64,000 nt of DNA from Peltaster fructicola. Lineage: Eukaryota > Ascomycota > Dothideomycetes. The notes beneath the pieces are model-generated. The model ran no database searches. It saw only the letters and a list, made by a program, of their open reading frames with translations, and had not been told where the DNA came from. A program made the position numbers and the translations under genes. This document shows, one piece after another, positions 55,701 through 64,000 of this stretch. Where the stretch lies: assembly GCA_001592805.2 (NCBI GenBank), contig CP051140.1:4062645-4126644 (forward strand). Direction: 5' to 3'. Position 1 is the first letter of the stretch. Every line of letters begins with the position of its first letter.

Positions 55701-58700
55701 TAAACATACAGTGGTGAGTTCTACTAGTAGCTGACGTCGCTTGCGATATTGTGAATCAGCGAGGAGTAGTCCCAGTGCTGAGGCTGAATCTGGTGCAAGT
55801 ATGTTGAGCGAGTGGACACTGCGTATTAGGTAGTGATTGGTTCATGCTGCGAGGTTACAAGAGCAGATCAGACCTACGGCTGTCAAGAGGACAGTCTACA
55901 TGCAGCATGCGCATGTGTATGGACTGCATAGCCCAGCCACAAGAGGTGTGGGTGTAGCTGTATAGAGGTGAGGTCAGAAACGAAGCCGAAGCGGAGCATT
56001 TCATCTGTGAGCTTTCTCTTTTCTACATCGACCTTCCTCCATCAACACAGCACCATTCAAGCTCTATTCAGTGCTGGCGGAAGTGCTGATTCAACATCGC
56101 ACATGTCTAGATCGCTTCTGCGATACCGCAGCTTGATTCACGTACTTCGCGGGTCAAACGATGCCGTCTTTCGGGTCGTCCAGCATTGACAGCAGCACCA
56201 CCAACACGAGCTCTTCACCAAACCCAAGTCAACCCAAGTGGCTATGATGTGATGAAGAGTCGCGTCAAGGGACAGGGCGTTGTGTACAGCTACGATCAAG
56301 AGATGCGATGCGATGTATTGCAGACAACGACGCTGTGTGCTTGTCAAGCAGTCAACCAAGTACTTCATCAGCTTAATTGCGTTATAACGGCAAGTGTGCT
56401 ATTGCGGGACTCATGGCTGACCATTGTGAGCTACCTCTACAGCACAGAATCCAGCACATCTCCGATGAACCGCCACTGCTCGAACACCGCAGAAGAACAA
56501 CGGCCAACTGACAAGCAAATGCCATCAAGGACTGCTGCAGTGAGACACAATTCACCAACAGCTGCTTAGCATATCAGCGGTCATCACTACTTCGATGTTC
56601 GACGACGCCGCGCGATCCTTACAAGCACCAACATCAGCCATGAGCCTATGACCGGTAAACGTCTATACTCATCCTCGAATGATGGCATGCCTCCACGATA
56701 ACCTTCCTTGAGCCTCACGAGGCATCACGAGTATAACAGTGTCCACGTCGAGGATGTGAGACAGTCTGTCGTAATGGAAAGAGCAAGATCACAAGGCATG
56801 GTAACATTGGTGCAGAAGGAAGACATGCTGGACAATGTCAGGAAACCGAGAAAGAGCACGCTCTACGTTGCAGGTCGAGATGTTGCTTTAACAGCAGTCG
56901 AACGACAGACCTCTCCGCATAAGTGATTATACTTCACGATGCTGCATGTTGAACAAGCCAATGCAAATGCGTTCATCAGTGTCGATAAAGCGTGCTCATA
57001 CAATCGACCAGCTACAAGCGGCCACTAGGAACAATGCCTACCTGCCGTTGCATAGGTCACATGCCAAAGCGATGTGAATGTGTCTCGACATCGGACCATG
57101 CTAAGGATGCCTATTACGTGTCATACGATCCAAGTCTGCACTCGATCCATCACTGTCATCAGCTATAACGTCGACCACAAGGATCACACGATGAGTGGCG
57201 AACCCCAGAGCAACGAAGAGCGAGCCCCGGAGTACACGGTGGCACCCTACGAAGTTACAAGCAGGTGGACAACTATGCGAGCTTACTGTGTACTGCGCTG
57301 TCCCACGATATACCCTTGACCAAGGCGATGTTGGACAGCTCCATCAGAAGCTCGACATCCGACGATATACATGACCAAACGGTTGTATGTGTATTGTGAG
57401 TTGCAGGTCTAACCATCCGCAATGCGAGCACCAGCCTACAAGGATCATGCTCTGGCAATGACAGCAATGGACCTCTCGGCGGCTCTGCAAGTACAACCAT
57501 GGCTCTTTTCAGCCCATCATAAGATCCGGCTGCCGGCAGTGGATGGTCGTGGCGGTCGACTGAGTCTTCCATCTTGCTGACCGCTCCGGGTCCCAACAAG
57601 AGCTCATTTCTGTAGCTCTCAGGCTACACCATGTTCGGAGCTCGACGACTTCGACTCTTTCGATGCGCTTCAGCTACATATAATCGATATGCATCCATTA
57701 CCGCCAGTCAGCGGCGACAGCGACTGCAGGCTGTTCTCAGACACACTCCGAACGATGTCTGCCGGGTCTTCCGCATTCTGCTCGTCGCCTGGTCTTTCAT
57801 TGCCATCATTCAGCGCCTTTACTTGGTGGTGCATACTGCATTGCGCTAGATTTCGCAAATGCTGGATACCAACAAGTGCTTGTGGAACGAACTCATAAGC
57901 CTCTTGACCTAGGGGCGGCAGCTGAGTGCTATGTGCGCAACAGTTAACGCTACCATCCTTGCCCTCTGCACGTCGAGTGTTGATCACAGTAGCCTACCTG
58001 CAAATACCTGGCTTGTGTTGCTGCATATGTCGATGGCTCCATACTTCCGCCGTTCGGTCGAGCTGTTCGATCGAACATACGTTACAGGATGTCGTCCGCT
58101 CCTATACGACATTACAACTGTCACATCCAAGATCCCGACCACTACTATCGTATGTGGCACAACGAGACAATCCTCGTACCGAGAGTCGCCTTGATGCCTG
58201 ACCGCACGGCATCAGCAGTACGGAAGGACGACTGCTGACTACCAGATTCTCAGCAATTCTTCTCGTCGATCGCTCTGCTGAAGAACAGCCACGAGAGCAT
58301 CTTGTAGCAGGATCACGAGCAATCACAACGATGCCATCCTCAGCAATGATCTCCTGTCCCACCAGCTTGAAAAGAGACAAAGCTGGTAGCGCTGGCCCCT
58401 GGTCTGTATGCCGTAGTCATCAAGCTGATGCAGCTGTAGCTACATCTGCTGATGACAGACTACTCAAAGGCGGTTCTTGCAGCTATCCAAGCCGCAGGCA
58501 TCTCGATGTCAGTGGTGCTCTATTTTTTACACCAGATGGTCTTACGCAACCCGCCGATTTCGAAAGGACGTGCACCATTCGCTCTGTTGGTACTGATGCC
58601 TCTACAAAGCAGGCGGCTGCCAGGTCCCATCATGGCTTATCATTGCTTTGCCAGAATCTGCAGCAATCAAGTGCTATCCTCTGGATGAGCGGTTAAGACT

Positions 58701-59651
58701 TGACACTACTCAGTCTATCTTATGACAGCAAACGCGTCTCGGTGCCAGGCAGGACACAACTATGTATATAGAACCTCTGCCTCCGCAAGATCAACGCTGG
58801 CTCTTTGACAAGTCCACCAGCTGTCAAGCAAGTCTCACTAGAATACGACACGACCGACAACGATATGCTTTAACATTGCATTTTGAAAGAGGCAGCGCTG
58901 CTTTGTCGCCGAACAGAACATTGCCGAAGGTAACGTCCTGCCTGCTGCAGTGTCCTGCTGTCTGCGTACACACTCTACTATCCACGCTCTTGGTCAGGCT
59001 TTCGAAAGCCGTGTTTCCAGCTCGAGCTGCCACCCAGGGCAGGCAACGTCTCATCTGCATCGACTCTCGATGATGTTGTGCATCAGTCACCTACACCATA
59101 CGCTATTATGCTGGTTGCTTCCAAGATCCATCGAGCCTCCGCGGCTACTGCGTCGGTCGCAACGGAGTCACGAGATGTATTGGTGTCTCGCTAGGTACGC
59201 GCTGTATGCCACAAGTGCTGGACATAAGCTGATCCTGGTTGGAAGCCTAAAATGCCACCGCCTCTCACCTTGAACGCACAACGCACCTCTGTCCCGGTCA
59301 TCAAAATGCTTGGTGAACCAGAGACTTACCGGCAACCCACAAACGCGAAGACCAGCTCGTCGACTGCAAATGTATAGCTCTCTGGTTATCGATGTCGACT
59401 GATGACCGAACTCATGCAGCGCACCGCAAGGGTGGACGAAGAGGTACTTTCGAATCTTCACACCTCGGGATCGTCCGAGCCATGCACGAGGATAGCCATC
59501 TTCAGTCTCTGAGCTGCCGAGTGTCTTTGTCGATATTGTGCAGCTGCAGGCCACCACGAGAATCACTATCAACAATGCAGGCTCGTACGCGCCCTGTCAC
59601 AACACACAACTCCTGATGCAACGCTTACACGAAGGTTGATCATCATTCACA
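52770..59651. other. 6.9 kb subtelomeric gene-poor block
   Basis: Only frames of up to about 135 codons occur, on both strands, and none shows a reliable family match. No long terminal repeats, transposase motifs or telomere-linked helicase motifs were recognised. Stop codons are scattered in all frames. By eye it is not conspicuously AT-rich. It looks like degraded subtelomeric sequence. Confidence 0.5.
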
Positions 59652-62600
59652 TTACATCTCTAGTCTTATTCTCTTGGCAACCCCATCATCTCCATCGATG
59701 GTCATCGTAGGGACACCAAGACTGGGTTGCTCAACGCTTTCGGTCCCGCTACCAGTCCTGTCAAGCAGCATCTGCTTGATGGAGGGATCATGAGAGATCG
59801 CGGCAGCACTCATGTCCAGCTCACTCCAAGCCAAGGCGGACCTGCCGTTGTTGTCGACTGCATCGAGAGATGCGCCATGGTCAAGGAGAACCGTTACTGT
59901 CGTTGATCGAGACCACCAGCAGGCTATCATAAGAGCAGATCGACCATGCTCGTCCCGTTTTTCAGGATCTGCTCCGTGATCAAGCAAGAGCTTCACGAAG
60001 AGGTCGCATGCGAACCAGGAGCACACCTTCAAGAAGACACTGTCCGGATTTGCTCCAGCTTTGAGTAGAAGCTTAGCAGTGTCCGTTGTGCCAGGCGTGC
60101 AAGCTAATAGCAAGGACGATCTCCCAAATTGGTCCTCAGCATGTACGTTTGCTCGGGAGCGCAGTAGCATTTCCACCACGTCATTGCTGCGACTCTCGCT
60201 GGCCACTATCAGAGGCGTTTTCCCGCTAGCATCCCGTGCCTCAACGTCTGGTTTGTAACGCAGCAACAACTCAACCAGAGAACCATCTCGTTCTTTCGAC
60301 ACAATTTGTCTATTCAACTTTTACAGGCCATCAGCAGCACCGTGTTGCCACTGCTATCTCGTGCTTCTGGGTCAGCTCCGTAACGCAACAGGATCGTTGT
60401 GATAGGGATGTGTACCGCATCAATCGCAATGACGAGAGCGGTCTTGCCGTTGGCTTTCGCTTCGGTGTTGGCGTGATGTTCTAGCAACAACTCGACAGCA
60501 TCTATGAGCTTGTTCTGCGTGGCGAGGACTAGAGCCGTGCAGCCGTTGTTGGCTTCGATGTCGGCTCCTCGTCTCAAGAGCATCCTGCAAATCTGAAGAT
60601 CATAATACTCCTTGCTGACGGACAAGAGCAATGCCGTACTTTGCTGAGTATCAACAGCCTCAATGTTAGCACCACAGTCGAGTAACGCTGCGAGAGTCTC
60701 CGGACTGCGTCGAATCACTGGAATGAACAGTGGTGACAAGTGTTCTGGTATGGTTTGACAGCGCAGTTGAGCTGTGCGAATGAGCCGTGAAGCATCTGCA
60801 GCCGCGAGTATGTACAGCTCCTTGGCGGGATTGTCCTGCAACACCTTGCTATACTGCGAGAACTCTCGAAAGTCGAACAGTTTCCACCATTGTACGAAGT
60901 CTACCTCCCTGAGGAAATCGTCTTGCGGCATATGGACAGCAGCTCGTTCGGCATGATAGAACACATGCTGTGTTGCGTATGTCCATAGCGGGTATAGGGA
61001 AGTCAAAGTTGAATGTCTGAAGTCTGGATCAACAGCTTGCAACGCTCGACCCCTAACGTCTAAGGCTCTTATCGTGGGTTTCTGAAGGACTGATGCGTTT
61101 GCGATCGACGAGTAGTGAGCAGCAAGTGACATCGCATATCTGTAACATATCGTTTTGAGAGCGTCATGTCTGATGCTCTCAAGATCTTGACAAGGCGGAT
61201 ACAGCTTTTGCAGTCCTCGATGCTTGACGAAGAAGTCTCTGACTGACTCATGGATGAACTGTACAGTCTCGGTGCCAGTGCTCTTCGTCACATGGGCGAG
61301 ACCTCTAGAGGAACTGGTGACGAACTTATCCATGATCTCTTTGGTGACCATGTTGGAATCCCACGGCTTCAGCCAAGCCTCCGGGTCTGCGGAACCAGCT
61401 TCGCTGAGGCTTGTGACGACGGCGAGGTAGTACTCCTCTCTCGTGAGTGGTCGTCTGGAGAACAGGATCCACTGAAGCGACATACAAAGCAGTTCAGTAT
61501 TGCCAGGACCATGGACGATGCCGCTGAGCAGTTCACTCAACCCAGCTGGCAGTTCGTCTAGTTTCCTCTGCACATTGTAGATGCTGCCGTTCTCGAGCTC
61601 CTCATTGAGAAGCCTGACGACCACGACGAGCCAGAAGAAAATGCCTCTTGCCTTCGCGATCACTTGTGCCTTGAGATCTGCACCTTGAGGGTATCCCTCA
61701 ACTGCTAAACGGCCGTCAACGTATCGTTCGAGTGCCAATGCCTGCTCGCGGCACTCTAGGTGAAGCTCCGCGCTGTTGCGTATCGTCATAGCGGGATAGT
61801 ATCGACTTGCAAAACAGATGTAGAGTGCCCTCTCGTTGACTTCTTCGAAGTAATGCACCATCTCTTGCGCTTCTGTTGTTGGACATTCATCGAGGGCGTC
61901 GATGAAGCACCAGACTGGGCTTTCGAGCTTGCCGATCACAAATCGTAGTACGTCCTTGACGGTGGTAACGTTCATGACCCAGGGGTGGCCGGTGTATGTG
62001 CGGATGCCTTTGATGTATGCTCTGACTGCGTCTTGCAGATATGGAAGCTTCTCGAGGATCTGATGTAGCAGCGACCGATACATGCCATAAGTCGATCGCT
62101 CTAGTTCGTCGCCGCGAGCGTTGAAGTAGAAGTCGATCTGCATGCCCGTGGACTGCATTTGTGCATATCGGATGAGTGTTGATTTGCCTGCTCCAGGTTT
62201 GCCTTTGATCCAGAGAAGAGGAGTCTCTCGTGCGAGCCAGCGCTTGTAGTCGATGTTCTCGAGCAGCCAAGTGCATGTGCCTGGGTAAGGTGTATTGATA
62301 GTCTCGCGTCGGGCGTTCATGTTGTCGAACCTTAGTTTGTCCTGCAATCTCATCGCAGTCTCTTGGACGAGACTGGGGACTAGTTGCACGTCCCGTCGAG
62401 CGTCTCTCTCTGCTTGCATCTTTCTGATCTCCCGACCGATGCGCTTTCCATGTTCAGAGTCTACCTCAGCCAACAAACGTTCGCGAGCAGCGACAGCGCT
62501 CTCTCCATAGTTGAAGACTAGAGTTACGTCAAGAAGACCGAGCATGCAGTAACTGAGGTCTTCTGTCTTGGTGGTCTGTCTTGCGAACGACCATGCGTAT

Positions 62601-63142
62601 CGCTCAGGGATCGAGAACTCTTGTAATGGCTTCTTAGTGTCAATTGACGACGCCTGGAGGATTTCCTTGTGCAAAGACGTTCTATCTCCCAGCCACTTTC
62701 GATCCATTCCATAGAATCGAAGAGTGTGAGGAGCGACCAACTCCTGCAAGGTCCAGCCTCGTTTATGCCAGCTGCTCTTGACGAAGGTGATCTCACAGTC
62801 CTGCTTTGAAACATCGGCGAGGTAGACGTAACATACTTCTGCTCTCGCATACCAGCTGAACATCTTATTGATAGCCTCTCCTAGCTCGTTGCGGTCCTTC
62901 TTGTCGATACAACAGGTGTCTATCCATACGTACTCGAGACCGTCTTGTTTCGCCTGTTGCAAGCAGAAGTCCAGCTTCTGGAAGCCAAGCTTATCGACCG
63001 CTTTGTTGTTGCAGACATCTTCGTATGTGACCTCGTCTCCATCTGCGCCCCAGGTGTGCGAGAGTATAGCGTAAGGTTTGGCAACATCGTCGTGATAGTA
63101 GCTGAATCGAAGGTCGTTCCCTTGGCGGGAGAGCAGTCTCAT
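59652..63142 (-). CDS. HET-NACHT-ankyrin NLR protein, broken or spliced near 60300
   Basis: The main frame (60314-63142) encodes 942 residues. A HET domain comes first: KPYAILSHTWG (22-32), YVWIDTCCIDK (71-81) and RGWTLQELVAP (128-138). A NACHT NTPase follows with Walker A GKPGAGKST (314-322) and a Walker B-like FIDALDEC, then FIHESVRDFF and ankyrin repeats from about residue 800. The frame stops at 60314 within an ankyrin repeat (GNTVLLMAC), but ankyrin repeats continue in another frame from about 60310 to 59652 (LVELLLRYKPDVEARD, HGADPEKRDEHGRSAL). A 38 nt intron (GTAAAA...AACGAG) would keep the frame; a one-base change is the alternative. Such proteins govern non-self recognition and regulated cell death in fungi. 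The tail is acidic with no further domain. Confidence 0.88.
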
Positions 63143-63903
63143 GTCGCAGGGAGTTCAGACTGCGACATCTGGGCAGCGCGAATGCCTGGTGATCAGGCCG
63201 TCATGCATGAGGTACCGGCCGTGTGAAGAAGTGCACTCATTGCGCAATGGCGAGGAGGAGCAGGATAAGGCTGAGCAGAAGGATTTGCCAAAAGTGGTCG
63301 GGCGGATGTGCCACGACCTTTGGCAGGTGAGGTAGAGCTTCGACTGTTGTACACACAGCAATCCTAGTCGTGCATTGATGTAAGCAATACACGCCTCGCG
63401 ATGCCAGTAGATGGAAGTCTGATGCTGAGAAGCATCCTTATGCGTGGCAATTCAGCAGTGATGCTCACATGCGACAAGGTCTCCACACAGCAGGTAGGTA
63501 CGCGCAGGCATACGAATGACGATCAGCAGGTGCAGAAGAGCCTGCATCTGCACGGTGATGTACACGATTGCTGGCAGAGCAGTGAGTCGTCCACATGAAA
63601 GACCAATAACTGAAGGTGCAAGGTGGCGACGACTAGGCGGCCTGCATGCCCCATCAATGCACAGGAGCAGCTGTCCTCTGGCAGCGACTCTACGACGATT
63701 GATTGACGCGAGCGACGTCGGTCATCGTGCTTGGAGCATACTTGCTATCAGCCAAAGGTACATCCTATCTCACCACATCCCACGAGCCCTCACAAGCCCT
63801 CACAAGCCCTGACAGAGATCCAGCACCACCTCGGACCTTCGAATGTCTATCGCTGAGCATTCAGCTTCGTGCTGTGCGCCCTACAGCTCAAGCACAGTAC
63901 CGC
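63143..63903. other. subtelomeric spacer
   Basis: It holds the promoter of the HET-NACHT-ankyrin gene and about 0.6 kb of non-coding sequence up to the telomere. A small tandem repeat of the 10-mer CACAAGCCCT (first copy CACGAGCCCT) lies at 63781-63810. Confidence 0.6.
63781..63810 (+). repeat. three tandem 10-bp units next to the telomere
   Basis: Positions 63781-63790, 63791-63800 and 63801-63810 read CACGAGCCCT, CACAAGCCCT and CACAAGCCCT, with one mismatch in the first copy. The array is about 95 bases from the telomeric repeat. Confidence 0.85.
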
Positions 63904-64000
63904 GGGTAGGGTAGGGTAGGGTAGGGTAGGGTAGGGTAGGGTAGGGTAGGGTAGGGTAGGGTAGGGTAGGGTAGGGTAGGGTAGGGTAGGGTAGGGTAGG
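63904..64000 (+). repeat. telomeric repeat, (TAGGG)n, right chromosome end
   Basis: From 63904 to the window end the sequence is an uninterrupted repeat of the five-base unit GGGTA, about 19 copies with no variant unit. The G-rich strand runs 5' to 3' toward the end of the window, the correct orientation for a right telomere. The usual filamentous-fungus unit is TTAGGG; here every unit has a single T. Confidence 0.95.

Noticed and set aside
58331-58696. Possible helicase remnant in subtelomeric sequence
   Set aside because: A few residues (APFALLVLMP) look like a DEAD-box strand, but no Walker A, DEAD box or later motif was found.
1-64000. tRNA, rRNA and CRISPR elements
   Set aside because: No tRNA B-box with a foldable partner and no rRNA segment was seen, and the window is eukaryotic so CRISPR arrays are not expected.

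Overview
The window is the right end of a chromosome from a filamentous ascomycete, most likely a Dothideomycete (the class is inferred). The evidence is eukaryotic genes with many 40-50 nt GT-AG introns that often carry a CTAAC/CTGAC-like branch site, fungal families (Zn2Cys6 regulator, PEX19, GH31 alpha-glucosidase, HET/NACHT proteins, CPO-type peroxidase), CA-rich 5' leaders, and a telomere at the last ~97 bases. The telomeric unit reads as the pentamer TAGGG, not the TTAGGG usual in filamentous fungi.

Layout. 0.5-5.3 kb: a secreted Ser-rich PAN-like protein faces the most striking gene of the window, a 1,089-residue secreted precursor. It is built from seven copies of an amphipathic FLDT(I/L)KGIF peptide ending in Lys-Arg, five copies of a GWGSIISTGIS peptide, and several further repeated peptides, separated by acidic spacers and basic cleavage sites. 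It looks like a Kex2-processed multi-peptide precursor. 5.3-10.9 kb holds almost no recognisable coding sequence. 10.9-14.3 kb: a divergent VOC/SDR pair and a low-complexity protein. 14.7-19.7 kb: cobalamin-independent methionine synthase and a Zn2Cys6 transcription factor. 21.8-29.8 kb: Fus2-like alpha/beta hydrolase, secreted heme-thiolate peroxidase, mitochondrial ribosomal protein bL17, a coiled-coil protein, PEX19 and the SUMO E2 UBC9. 30.0-35.5 kb: GT17 glycosyltransferase, cytochrome P450 and a steroid 5-alpha-reductase family protein. 39.6-46.7 kb: Clr5-like protein, Rab GTPase and GH31 alpha-glucosidase.

From about 36 kb to the telomere, housekeeping genes are mixed with STAND/NLR-type loci: a decayed nucleoside-phosphorylase-domain NLR (36.5-38.7 kb), a Fungal_N-domain protein (50.4-52.8 kb) and a HET-NACHT-ankyrin protein about 0.8 kb from the telomeric repeat. 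A 7 kb gene-poor block (52.8-59.6 kb) separates the last two.

Coordinates are gene spans from start to stop codon; exon and intron positions are given in the evidence text. Splice sites were deduced by hand from frame continuity and family conservation, not from transcripts.
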